Positions 1 through 7,560 of a stretch of 45,831 nucleotides of DNA are shown here, piece after piece. Under the pieces are notes generated by a model. That model saw nothing but the letters and a program-made list of their open reading frames with translations. It was not told the origin of the DNA and searched no databases. The stretch lies in contig VXOG01000068.1 in the NCBI GenBank assembly GCA_009840165.1, forward strand, positions 1-45,831, written 5' to 3'. How positions within the stretch are numbered: the stretch's first letter is position 1; every line of letters begins with the position of its first letter. This DNA is from Chloroflexota bacterium. GTDB lineage: Bacteria; Chloroflexota; Dehalococcoidia; Lucifugimonadales; UBA3495. The translations under genes were made by a program, and so were the position numbers.

Positions 1-86
1 GCCCGGGTGGCGGTTCGGGGCGCGGGGGGGGTCTTTTGGTCCCGTCGTGGGGGTTGGTAGGGCGCTGAGCGTCGATAGTGCGTAGC

Positions 87-115
87 GTAGGGGCGGGTTT
101 GAACCCCGCCCCTAC
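87..115. repeat. TAGGGGCG-type intergenic palindrome
   Basis: Imperfect inverted repeat: arms GTAGGGGCGGGTT and AACCCCGCCCCTAC around a very short loop, with one unpaired C. It lies just beyond the stop of the leftward gene ending at 126. It belongs to a family also seen at 4318, 10749, 15358, 36784 and, in altered form, 45725. No T-run follows on the minus strand, so a simple intrinsic terminator is not evident. The bases before it (1-86) are G-rich and hold no gene I can support. Confidence 0.75.
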
Positions 116-125
116 ACTTTGAGCA

Positions 126-443
126 TCAGGACAGCCAGTCGTCTTTATCATCATCGCCGGAATCGGCGTCGCTCTCGTTGGCGACGACCTGCCCGGGATT
201 GTAAACATAGCCGTGAGCTTCCAGTTCGGAGCGGATCGTGGCCGCGAAGTCGGCGGGGGATTGGCTTGCCGGCAGGGTGATTTCGACAGTGCTGCGGGAG
301 GTTATGTTGACCTCTCCCGGGTCCTCCCGCGCCAGTTCAACGCTCACCGACTCGCGGTGAATGGCAAAGTCGTCGGTGACCGAGAAGACCACGGCCATGT
401 CGTCCATGGTGATGAGGGTGAAGGTTTCGTTGTCGTCGGTCAT
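126..443 (-). CDS. small acidic protein of unknown function
   Basis: 105 aa, acidic, ending in a run of Asp/Glu residues (residues 91-105). I do not recognise a family. No signal peptide or membrane segment is visible. The ATG at 443 is preceded by CAGGAT on the minus strand. The gene starts 6 nt after the stop of the thioredoxin-like gene (450-1079), so the two are very probably cotranscribed. Residues 60-80 (SPADFAATIRSELEAHGY) look like one amphipathic helix. The protein may be a partner of the thioredoxin-like protein, but nothing in the sequence tests that. Confidence 0.6.
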   Translation of the reverse strand: MTDDNETFTLITMDDMAVVFSVTDDFAIHRESVSVELAREDPGEVNITSRSTVEITLPASQSPADFAATIRSELEAHGYVYNPGQVVANESDADSGDDDKDDWLS

Positions 444-449
444 TATGGA

Positions 450-1079
450 TCAATCCTGCGGCGGCCATTCGGTCCCGCCCTCTGCCGGACGCGACTCGGC
501 GGAAAGAGCGAATCCATCGGCGACGGTCTGCTGAAACTCGTTTAGGATGACCGCGCCCCATTCGGCGGCCTTGCTGACTCGGTGGGCAGTGCGTCGGCCC
601 CGGGCCTGCTGACGACTCTCGGCCTCGTCGGTTATAGATGCAGCAGCCTGGGCGACCATTTCGTCCATGGCATCGATGGCGGGCACGAGCGAGCGGGCAG
701 TCTCAATGAAACGTGCGATTTCCCCCATGTTCTCATCGAACGCCACGAATACCGGGACGGTTCCGGCGCGGTGATCAGGCAGGAAGCTGTTGGTCAGTTC
801 CAGCTCGTCGTCGCGGTTGAACACCCTGAGGTTGATTTTATCTGAAGCGTCAGCCAGGCGGAGGATGGCCGGCGTGGTGGACATGGCGTCGCCGCACCAG
901 TCGGATGTGAACACAGCCAGGTTGACGGCTTGGTCCAGGGAATCGAAATAGTTGAGGACGTTGTCAGGAATCTCAACGCCGGAATGGATCTGGAGAAACG
1001 GGTCCTTGTTGACCTTGATGATGTCGATGTACTGGTCGGTGGTCATACCCTGGTTGAATTTATCGGCAGTCAGTGACAT
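450..1079 (-). CDS. thioredoxin-fold protein with degenerate CGDA active site
   Basis: 209 aa from ATG 1079, which has an ideal AGGAGG 7 nt upstream; an in-frame TTG at 1085 is less likely. The thioredoxin fold is shown by the motif TSDWCGDA (W61-C62-G63-D64-A65) and by TVPV with the cis-proline (P109), followed by a helix. This matches the bacterial thioredoxin-like family whose motif is normally WCGDC; here the second cysteine is alanine. It can therefore not form the usual internal disulfide, and a role as monothiol redox protein or binding protein is inferred. About 70 residues after the fold are Ala/Glu/Arg-rich and unassigned. No signal peptide, so cytoplasmic. It is the first gene of a two-gene unit with the 105-aa protein. 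Confidence 0.8.
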   Translation of the reverse strand: MSLTADKFNQGMTTDQYIDIIKVNKDPFLQIHSGVEIPDNVLNYFDSLDQAVNLAVFTSDWCGDAMSTTPAILRLADASDKINLRVFNRDDELELTNSFLPDHRAGTVPVFVAFDENMGEIARFIETARSLVPAIDAMDEMVAQAAASITDEAESRQQARGRRTAHRVSKAAEWGAVILNEFQQTVADGFALSAESRPAEGGTEWPPQD

Positions 1080-1110
1080 GGTCAAACCTCCTGGTGGAAA
1101 TCACGCGCTT

Positions 1111-1140
1111 TTGCCGTTTGCGCGCGGCCAGTGCTAAAAT
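1111..1140 (+). promoter_or_regulatory. extended -10 promoter for the DUF6941-like gene
   Basis: TTGCCG (1111-1116), 18-nt spacer, TAAAAT (1135-1140) preceded by TGC, giving the extended -10 form TGCTAAAAT. Its position between the divergent genes fits the start at 1190 with a leader of about 40 nt. Confidence 0.55.
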
Positions 1141-1189
1141 CGCGGTGACGATACCGCCCGCCGCCGGCTGGGCCGCAGGGAGCCACTCC

Positions 1190-1618
1190 TTGACTACTGC
1201 TACTGACCGAACCGGAGTGTACCTTAAATACGCCCTGTTTTGCCGCGAAACCGAAGAAGGCGAAGGCGACAACCTCAGTTTCAACGGCATCATTGATCTG
1301 GTGGACATACCAATGCCCGACAGCCCGCCCAGCGACGACGGGCCGAGAGTGCTGACCGAGGTGGACGCGCACCTTGCCTTCTGCATCGCCGGAGCCAACG
1401 CCGGTAGCCACACGCTGGAAGTCACTATACGCGCGCCGGGCGCCAGCCTCTCCAGCCCCCCACCCCAGGAAGTGGAGTGGGAGGAAGGCATCTTCTTCCA
1501 GCGCTGGATCAAGCCGTTCCGAATCCCGGTAACCCGCCTCGGGCGTCACGTAGCCGCAATAGCGTTCGACGGTATGCCGCTGGGCGAAGCGAGCTTCCTG
1601 GTGCGCCTGGAGCCGTGA
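1190..1618 (+). CDS. DUF6941-like protein
   Basis: 142 aa. I chose the TTG at 1190 because AGGGAG lies 7 nt upstream; the longer reading frame back to 1073 would begin upstream of the promoter at 1111-1140 and its first 39 residues look non-coding. The N-terminus (VYLKYALFCRET, then LSFNGIIDLVDIP) resembles the conserved start of small cytoplasmic proteins of the DUF6941 type (YALLCDDV ... LSLIGIY); the end (GRHVAAIAFDGMPLGEASFLVRL) fits the beta-sandwich finish of that family. Function unknown. It runs divergently from the thioredoxin-like gene. The 162-nt gap after it to the STAND gene (convergent) shows nothing I can name. Confidence 0.6.
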   Translation: MTTATDRTGVYLKYALFCRETEEGEGDNLSFNGIIDLVDIPMPDSPPSDDGPRVLTEVDAHLAFCIAGANAGSHTLEVTIRAPGASLSSPPPQEVEWEEGIFFQRWIKPFRIPVTRLGRHVAAIAFDGMPLGEASFLVRLEP

Positions 1619-1780
1619 GGAAGCATTATGCTTGTCGATACCGACATTCCGGGATGAGAGAATCCAAACCATGGCCTAATTCCGGGTTCATGCAAGTATG
1701 GTCTATGGAACTTGCAAGACGCTCCCGGTCTAGTCATTTTGGAAATTAGACAAGGAAATGCCGAGTTTGCCGGATACGCG

Positions 1781-4165
1781 TTAGCCTGTTGCTAAACCGA
1801 AACCTATAAGATCAGGGTGTTGGGCAAGTAAATAATCTCTCTCCGAAAGTGCATCGGGATCACTAGGATGCTCGCTGAGCCAACGATTCAAGCAATTTGC
1901 TAGTAGCCGTGTAAAATGCTCCACTGTGCCGTGCTCACTCATTCGTCGGTTTATTCGAATCAATCGCTCATAGTTGATAGCCATGGCTCTGTGGGTTCGG
2001 CTCTGATATTTGTAGTCTCCCTGTTCAATTTCTTCTACGCTTAATAGAGCGTTTTTCAGATGTTCTTCTGCCTGGCGTGCTTCTTGATCTGCACGGGGAT
2101 ACAGAGTTTGCTGCTGTAGGTCTCGCGCTAACATACTGCGTGCGTATCCTGCCATCGATGATAGACGTGATGAATTGCCGATGACATCCAAGCCTTTCTC
2201 AGCGGCAATAGCGGCAGATGTCCACTCGCGTTGTTGGGATTCCATGTTTGCCCAATGAAGGTACGTGTCTTCCTTCCGAGATTTCAGATCTGCGGCCCTG
2301 GAGAAATTAAATCTTGCGTCTGTTATGCGTGGGGTCGGCTGCCATTTCCTGTATACCCAGCCCAACTGGCTACGGAGATCCGGATTCTCGGGATGAGCTT
2401 CCAGAGCGCGTAGGATGGTTTCCTCGGCATTTTTGTACTGCTCCAACTTGACCTGGCTGACGGCCAATCGGATGTACTGCCCTATGCTTCTGCGTTGGTC
2501 ATAATTGGCTGGGGTGTCGCCCCTGATGGCATTGATTGAGTTCGAGATTCGCGCGGCCAAGTCAGAGCCACCGAGTACTTCTAGGACTAGGCGGCGAGTA
2601 TTGGCATTGATCGCAAACCTTGGTACGTCCTCGACCAATCTCGGCCGAGGAATTAGGAAAAGGGTTTGTAGCTCGGTGATTGCCTCATGGCACTGGTTTT
2701 CCCGCAAATTTACGGCAACTCGAATTTCAGGTAAAGACGCGGGGCCTTGAGACAGTGAACAAGCTAACAGGACTTTTTGGGCTGCATCTGAAAGTTTTTC
2801 GAATTCTCGTCCGAGAGCGTACCTCCGGGCTTCTTCGCCACCATCATTCTTCCATTTATCTATAGCAGCCCCAGGCATTTCACCGACCTTGCACAATCTC
2901 AACAAATCCTGGACGAAGAGAGGGCTGCCGTCGCAAGCTTCAAGGATATTGTTTATTAGGCTCGTCGGGAATTGTCCGGGGTCAAGACCGAACATATCGA
3001 TCCTGGTACGCACGAAATCAATGCCATCCGAACTACGGGGTGCGAAACCTTGCACCTGGGTCGTCATGGGTTCCATACCGTAATGTGCGATCCTACGTGA
3101 TGTGAAAAGCACTTTGCTGGACGTGCTTGCCAGACGCAATAGGAAGAAATTCATTGCATCTACGCCACTTCCTTCAAGGGAATCTACGTCATCGAGTACC
3201 AGGAGTGCAGGCAAAGTGTTGAGGTACTCCATGCACAAACTACGCTTAGTATTTAAATCCATATTTTCGATTTCGCTTACCCCGTAAGCGTCCAAGACGC
3301 CGTCAAGCGCAGAACCCAAGTCCCAAAAATCCGGGTCGTTGATCTCTATACCAGACCCAATAGAGAATCTCCGAGCTTTAGCCGTCAGCCAAATTACAAT
3401 TTCAAGATTCGGCGGCGGATTGTCCCTTACAGAGACAGCGAATTCGTATGCTATCGCCGTCTTTCCTTTGCCACCATCTCCAGCCAAGAACCAAGACTGA
3501 GAGTCATCGTCAAGCAACCATTCGTTTAGGGCGCTAAGCTCGGCTTGGCGTCCCACGAACCGGGGAGCCACAGCCTCGCGAGATGGCAATATGCTCCCCT
3601 CTAACTTCTTGATATCATTCGAGTCCGCAATGTTTGAGACGGGACCACTGCTTCGAATTCGCTCCCACCAAACTCTCACCTGTTCCGAGGCAGTAGTGTC
3701 AAAATTTTCAAGGATACGCCGTGCGCTATCTAGCATCATCATGGCATCTGCTTCGGTAATGTCATCCTCGCCAGGATGCCCAAGCACAGGATCCCGTAGC
3801 ACTTTGATATTTCGCGACCAACTCAGAACAGCCTGTTTTAATGCCTTCCTATCTGCTTCAGACACACTTTCAGGAGCGGGGAACAAGACGTCGAAGTGGA
3901 GCTCGAACAAATTATAGAAGTGGTTTACGCCCAAAAGATCCGCTTCATCCCTAAGCTGGGCCTCGTGTTCGCCGCTGCTCCGGCTGACTTGAGCATTGGC
4001 CCGTATAACCTCCCATTCTTTGCGGAATGGGGCTGTCATCTGCTCTTCCCAGTCGTCAGGATACGCCTTTTCCAAAGAAGCGCGTACGTGATTGACGACA
4101 GCGTTGCGGTAGTCGCGGCAAATTGCCTGAAAGCAAATAGTATTTAGAGACATATCACTAAGCAT
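1781..4165 (-). CDS. HEPN-STAND NTPase-TPR protein, putative defence gene
   Basis: 794 aa from ATG 4165, which has GAGGAGA at the right distance; the frame stays open upstream to 4306 but that part lies across the promoter. Residues 1-160 are helical with R124-DPVLG-H130, the R-x(4-6)-H signature of HEPN ribonuclease domains. Residues 200-420 are a STAND/NB-ARC NTPase: FVGRQAEL before Walker A GDGGKGKT (229-236), IWLTAK near 258-263, Walker B LLVLDDVD (321-328) and FTSRR (354-358). Residues 440-540 resemble a winged-helix part, and 560-760 contain TPR-like helical repeats. Known STAND defence proteins pair a sensor repeat with an NTPase switch and a killer domain; here HEPN would be the RNA-cutting effector. 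That reading is inference. The gene is clearly AT-richer than its flanks (one hand-counted 60-nt line is 45% G+C, against 67% in a neighbouring-gene line) and stands alone with its own promoter, suggesting transfer. Confidence 0.82.
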   Translation of the reverse strand: MLSDMSLNTICFQAICRDYRNAVVNHVRASLEKAYPDDWEEQMTAPFRKEWEVIRANAQVSRSSGEHEAQLRDEADLLGVNHFYNLFELHFDVLFPAPESVSEADRKALKQAVLSWSRNIKVLRDPVLGHPGEDDITEADAMMMLDSARRILENFDTTASEQVRVWWERIRSSGPVSNIADSNDIKKLEGSILPSREAVAPRFVGRQAELSALNEWLLDDDSQSWFLAGDGGKGKTAIAYEFAVSVRDNPPPNLEIVIWLTAKARRFSIGSGIEINDPDFWDLGSALDGVLDAYGVSEIENMDLNTKRSLCMEYLNTLPALLVLDDVDSLEGSGVDAMNFFLLRLASTSSKVLFTSRRIAHYGMEPMTTQVQGFAPRSSDGIDFVRTRIDMFGLDPGQFPTSLINNILEACDGSPLFVQDLLRLCKVGEMPGAAIDKWKNDGGEEARRYALGREFEKLSDAAQKVLLACSLSQGPASLPEIRVAVNLRENQCHEAITELQTLFLIPRPRLVEDVPRFAINANTRRLVLEVLGGSDLAARISNSINAIRGDTPANYDQRRSIGQYIRLAVSQVKLEQYKNAEETILRALEAHPENPDLRSQLGWVYRKWQPTPRITDARFNFSRAADLKSRKEDTYLHWANMESQQREWTSAAIAAEKGLDVIGNSSRLSSMAGYARSMLARDLQQQTLYPRADQEARQAEEHLKNALLSVEEIEQGDYKYQSRTHRAMAINYERLIRINRRMSEHGTVEHFTRLLANCLNRWLSEHPSDPDALSERDYLLAQHPDLIGFGLATG

Positions 4166-4217
4166 ATTTCTTTCTCCTCGGTCAATATATGAGGTTGCTC
4201 CAAATTGCAGCCTATTT

Positions 4218-4246
4218 AATTTATTCTGGTTTATACATACTGTCAA
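4218..4246 (-). promoter_or_regulatory. sigma70-type promoter of the STAND gene
   Basis: On the minus strand TTGACA (4246-4241) is followed by a 17-nt spacer and TAAATT (4223-4218). The -35 is a perfect consensus. The predicted start near 4211 gives a leader of about 46 nt before ATG 4165. The surrounding 4170-4260 is AT-rich. Confidence 0.65.
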
Positions 4247-4317
4247 TAAGAAATTTAGTTCTGTCCTCGACCATTTGGGATTGTAGAAACGGCTGCACTT
4301 TCTCACAATGCAATCGG

Positions 4318-4343
4318 TAGAGGCGAATAATCATTCGCCCCTA
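4318..4343. repeat. TAGGGGCG-type palindrome
   Basis: Inverted repeat with arms TAGAGGCGAAT and ATTCGCCCCTA, one mismatch. It lies in the 229-nt spacer between the STAND gene start (4165) and the stop of the molybdopterin dehydrogenase gene (4395), both leftward, so it may mark the end of the dehydrogenase transcript. Confidence 0.65.
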
Positions 4344-4355
4344 TTCCGGTTGCGG

Positions 4356-4375
4356 ATTCCGTCCTTCGTCGGAAT
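4356..4375. repeat. short palindrome ATTCCG-N8-CGGAAT
   Basis: Perfect 6-bp arms with an 8-nt spacer (TCCTTCGT). Same format as the ATTCCC-N8-GGGAAT element at 17249-17268. It lies 20 nt beyond the stop of the dehydrogenase gene. Confidence 0.5.
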
Positions 4376-4394
4376 GGCGAGCAAGTAGCCTGGC

Positions 4395-6743
4395 CTACCC
4401 TCCGTTCCGCTCCCACAACGCTTCCAGCACCGCGCCGGGGTTCATGGGTAGGCTCTCCATGCGCGCCCCGGTGGCGTCGGCGATGGCGTTTCCGATGGCG
4501 GCCATGGGCGGAACCAGCGAAACCTCGCCGACCCCGCGCACTCCCAGCGGATGGCCAGGGTTGGCGACTTCCACGATGACCGTGTCGATCATGGGTAGGT
4601 CCAACGCCGTGGGCATCCGATAGTCCAGGAACGACGAGTTGAGCATCTGGCCGTCGTTGTCGAAGAAGTATTCCTCATTGAGCGCCCAACCGATACCTTG
4701 AACCGCGCCGCCCTGTATCTGACCTTCCACGTAGCTGGGATGGATGGCCTTGCCGCAGTCCTGGATGGCCGTGAAGCGGAGCAGGTCCACCTTGCCGGTG
4801 TCGGGGTCAACCTCCACGTCGGCGATGTTGATGGCGAAGGCGTTGCCCACGCCGGCGGGGTTGGCGGTGCCTCGCCCGACGATGGGGCCGCCGGTTCCGT
4901 TGAGCCGGCGGGCCAGTTGGTCAAAGGTCATGCGCAGCGCGTCGTCGGACTTGTGGGCCAGCGTGCCGTCTTCCTGGTACTCCACGTCCTCCACCGGAAC
5001 ATCCCAGATGCGAGCGGCGCGTTCGATCAATTGGCGGCGCACGTCCTCGCCGGCCTGGTACACCGCGGTGCCCATCTTGAAGGTTACGCCGCTGCCGCCG
5101 GCGCCGCTGCTGTACCCAATGCTGTCGGTGTCAACGATGGACGGCTTGATGCGCTCGGCCGGCAGACCCAGCACTTCGGCGACGTGCATCGCCATGGCCG
5201 CGCGTGAACCGCCGATGTCGGGCGAGCCTTCAATCAGGCTGACCGTCCCGTCGGGCATCACGCTGGCCACGGCGCTGGCCGGGCCGGTTCCGTTGAACCA
5301 CGCGCCGGCGGCGATGCCTCGGCCGGTGAGGCGTCCCGGGGACGACGGCTCCGGCATCGGCGAGGCCAGGTGCGGGTGCTCCTGGGTGGCCCGCAGGACT
5401 TCAACCATGCCAATGCGCCGGTAGGTAGGGCCGGCAATCTGCCGAGTGCCTTCATGGGCAGCGTTCTTGAGGCGGAACTCCACGGGATCGACTTCCAACT
5501 TTTCGCACAACTCGTCGATAGCCTGCTCGGCGGCGAACGACGCAGCCGGCGAGCCCGGAGCGCGGTAAGCCGCAGCCTTGGGCACGTTGGTTACCACGTC
5601 GTAGCCTTCAACAAAACCGTTGGGTACGTCGTAAGGGCCGAACATGGTGCGGCACCCACTGGGCACCGGCGAGCCGGGAAACGCGCCGGCCTCGTAAATG
5701 AGGGTAGCCTGGGCTGCGGTGAAACGACCGTCCCGAGTGCCGCCGACTTTAACCTTGATCTGGCACCCGGAGGTTGGCCCGGTTCCCGTGAATACTTCGG
5801 TGCGGGTCATGGCAATCTTGACTGGGCGGCCGGTCTTGCGGGCGAGAGCAGCGACGACGGGCTCCAGGTAGCAACCACCCTGACCCTTCCCACCGAATCC
5901 GCCGCCGATCTCCATGGGGACCACGTTGACCTGGCCGACGGACACCCCCAGGATGCGGCTGGTGTGGTCCCGCAGGGCAAAGTGGCCCTGGCTGCTGGCC
6001 CAGATGGTCACCGTTTCATCGGTGTTCCAGCGTGCGGTCGCGGAATGGGGTTCAATGTAACCCTGGTGGACCTGGCGGGTGGTGCACTCGCGCTCCACGA
6101 TGGCATCGGATTCGGCGAAACCCGCCTCCGGGTCGCCGAGGCTGAACGTGAAGTGGTTGGAAACATTGGAGGCATCGGCGGGATCCTCGTCTAGCCAACC
6201 ACCGGAACGCTGGCCCGGGTTCGCCAGAGTGGCGAGACGTTCGTGGACGGCCGGCGCGCCGGCGGCCATGGCTTCATCAGCAGTCAAAACCGCCGGCAGC
6301 ACTTCCCAATCCACTTCGATCAGGTTCAAGGCTTCCTCGGCCAGGTGTGGCGAATCGGCGGCGATGGCGGCGACGGCGTGGCCCCGATAGAGGGCCTTCT
6401 CGCGGGCCATCACGTTGCGGCTGTAGAAACCGTAGTTGACGGCGGCGCCCTCTTCCTGGTCCTTGATTTCAGCGGAAACTTCCGGGAAATCGGCGGAGGT
6501 CACGATGGAGTGGACACCGGGCAGGGCCAGGGCCCGGCTGGCGTCGATGCCCCGAATGCGCGCGTGAGCGTGTGGGCTGCGCAGGATCTTGCCGTGCAGC
6601 ATACCCGGCAGATGGATATCGGCGGCGTAACGGGCGCGGCCCATCACCTTGTCGGGCCCGTCGTGGCGCACGGGCCGCGTGCCGACGACGCGGTAATTTT
6701 CATCAGGGTCGGACAGAACGATGTTGGGTTTATAGTCGAGCAT
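4395..6743 (-). CDS. xanthine dehydrogenase-family molybdopterin-binding subunit
   Basis: 782 aa from ATG 6743 (AGGGAGAT upstream). Aldehyde oxidase/xanthine dehydrogenase large subunit: an a/b hammerhead domain at about 20-150 (VRHDGPDKVMGRARYAADI), then the molybdopterin-binding region with GGGFGGKG (280-287), YRAPG (393-397) and, near the end, GVGEVSLVPP, whose glutamate (E740) is the expected catalytic base of this family. Members hydroxylate N-heterocycles, purines, nicotine-type compounds or aldehydes, or oxidise CO; the substrate cannot be read here. Partner 2Fe-2S and FAD subunits are absent on both sides, so the enzyme must use partners coded elsewhere or work as an isolated subunit. 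No Tat signal is visible, so cytoplasmic. Confidence 0.93.
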   Translation of the reverse strand: MLDYKPNIVLSDPDENYRVVGTRPVRHDGPDKVMGRARYAADIHLPGMLHGKILRSPHAHARIRGIDASRALALPGVHSIVTSADFPEVSAEIKDQEEGAAVNYGFYSRNVMAREKALYRGHAVAAIAADSPHLAEEALNLIEVDWEVLPAVLTADEAMAAGAPAVHERLATLANPGQRSGGWLDEDPADASNVSNHFTFSLGDPEAGFAESDAIVERECTTRQVHQGYIEPHSATARWNTDETVTIWASSQGHFALRDHTSRILGVSVGQVNVVPMEIGGGFGGKGQGGCYLEPVVAALARKTGRPVKIAMTRTEVFTGTGPTSGCQIKVKVGGTRDGRFTAAQATLIYEAGAFPGSPVPSGCRTMFGPYDVPNGFVEGYDVVTNVPKAAAYRAPGSPAASFAAEQAIDELCEKLEVDPVEFRLKNAAHEGTRQIAGPTYRRIGMVEVLRATQEHPHLASPMPEPSSPGRLTGRGIAAGAWFNGTGPASAVASVMPDGTVSLIEGSPDIGGSRAAMAMHVAEVLGLPAERIKPSIVDTDSIGYSSGAGGSGVTFKMGTAVYQAGEDVRRQLIERAARIWDVPVEDVEYQEDGTLAHKSDDALRMTFDQLARRLNGTGGPIVGRGTANPAGVGNAFAINIADVEVDPDTGKVDLLRFTAIQDCGKAIHPSYVEGQIQGGAVQGIGWALNEEYFFDNDGQMLNSSFLDYRMPTALDLPMIDTVIVEVANPGHPLGVRGVGEVSLVPPMAAIGNAIADATGARMESLPMNPGAVLEALWERNGG

Positions 6744-6875
6744 GAGCGGCGATCTCCCTATTAGCGGTGTTGGCGATAGAGACGGGCGTAATTTACCACA
6801 AACCAAACCGGAGCGGCCCGTGGGCCGCCCCGGAGCCAACCGCTTCCAACCCGGTCGGGCGCGCTTCACCGCCGG

Positions 6876-7472
6876 CTAGCGGTGGCCACGGAATCCGCGC
6901 TTGCCCCCGTCGAAATCGCCGTGGAAGCGGGAACGGGTCGCGCCGATTTCGGGGAGAGAGTCGGGGCGGTCGGCGTGCCAGGAGGCGACCGCCTCCGCTT
7001 GCTCCTGGGTCAGGCGGCCGGCGGCCACCAGGTTGGTCAATTTCACGGTGGACTGCTCCGATGGCGAAACGCCAGCCATGCCTTCCGTTACCCACTCCAT
7101 GCCCGATGGTCGGTCAGAGAACCAACCGGTTGCCTCGTCAGCCTGCTCCTGGGTCAGCGTGCCATTGGCAGCCAACAAGGCGGCATAGGACGCGAACCTG
7201 GCGTCGGCTTGTTCCGCCCTTGCTGACACGAACGCGGACTCCAGAGTGGACCGTTCAATCCCCAGGATTTCGGCGACCCTGAGCAGCAGAGCGTCCGGCT
7301 GCCCCTTGCCATGACGACCATAGCTGTATCCGTCGTTCAGCGAGTAGTTGGCAAGATCGCTCCGCGCGTCGGCGGCCAACACCGCTCCGGACACCAGCCC
7401 GACAGCCAGCAACGCGACGGTGGCGTATATGATTATCCAGCGCTTCCTGATGTTGCGAATCCTGTTGAACAT
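6876..7472 (-). CDS. exported or membrane-anchored protein with two TLTQEQA repeats
   Basis: 198 aa from ATG 7472, with GGGAGG just upstream. Residues 1-12 are basic, and 13-33 (IIIYATVALLAVGLVSGAVLA) form a signal peptide or membrane anchor ending in VLAAD, a possible cleavage site. The mature part carries two related units: LLAANGTLTQEQADEATGWF-DRP and LVAAGRLTQEQAEAVASWHADRP. The C-terminus is Gly/Arg/His-rich (about 180-198). Such small helical repeat proteins with LTQEQA units are common next to two-component systems in Gram-positive and Chloroflexi genomes. The kinase gene lies 88 nt upstream on the same strand, so a role as target or modulator of that system is a reasonable guess. Function not known. 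Confidence 0.7.
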   Translation of the reverse strand: MFNRIRNIRKRWIIIYATVALLAVGLVSGAVLAADARSDLANYSLNDGYSYGRHGKGQPDALLLRVAEILGIERSTLESAFVSARAEQADARFASYAALLAANGTLTQEQADEATGWFSDRPSGMEWVTEGMAGVSPSEQSTVKLTNLVAAGRLTQEQAEAVASWHADRPDSLPEIGATRSRFHGDFDGGKRGFRGHR

Positions 7473-7560
7473 ATTGCCTCCCTCTGCCGCCGGAAAATCG
7501 GATTTTGTTAGCTGGCGGCGCTGATGGAAAGCAGAATAGACTGACGATATTAAGAAATTA

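Noticed and set aside
1..86. Similar G-rich sequences at both window ends suggesting circularity
   Set aside because: Only short GGTTCGGG-type matches are shared; no exact terminal overlap is visible.
1619..1780. Possible tRNA (GGGTTCATGC looks like a T-loop)
   Set aside because: No acceptor stem, D-arm or anticodon stem can be folded around it.
5370..6764. Long open frames on the plus strand opposite the molybdopterin dehydrogenase gene
   Set aside because: They are antisense to a clear gene, have no family motifs and no ribosome sites; high G+C makes such open frames common.
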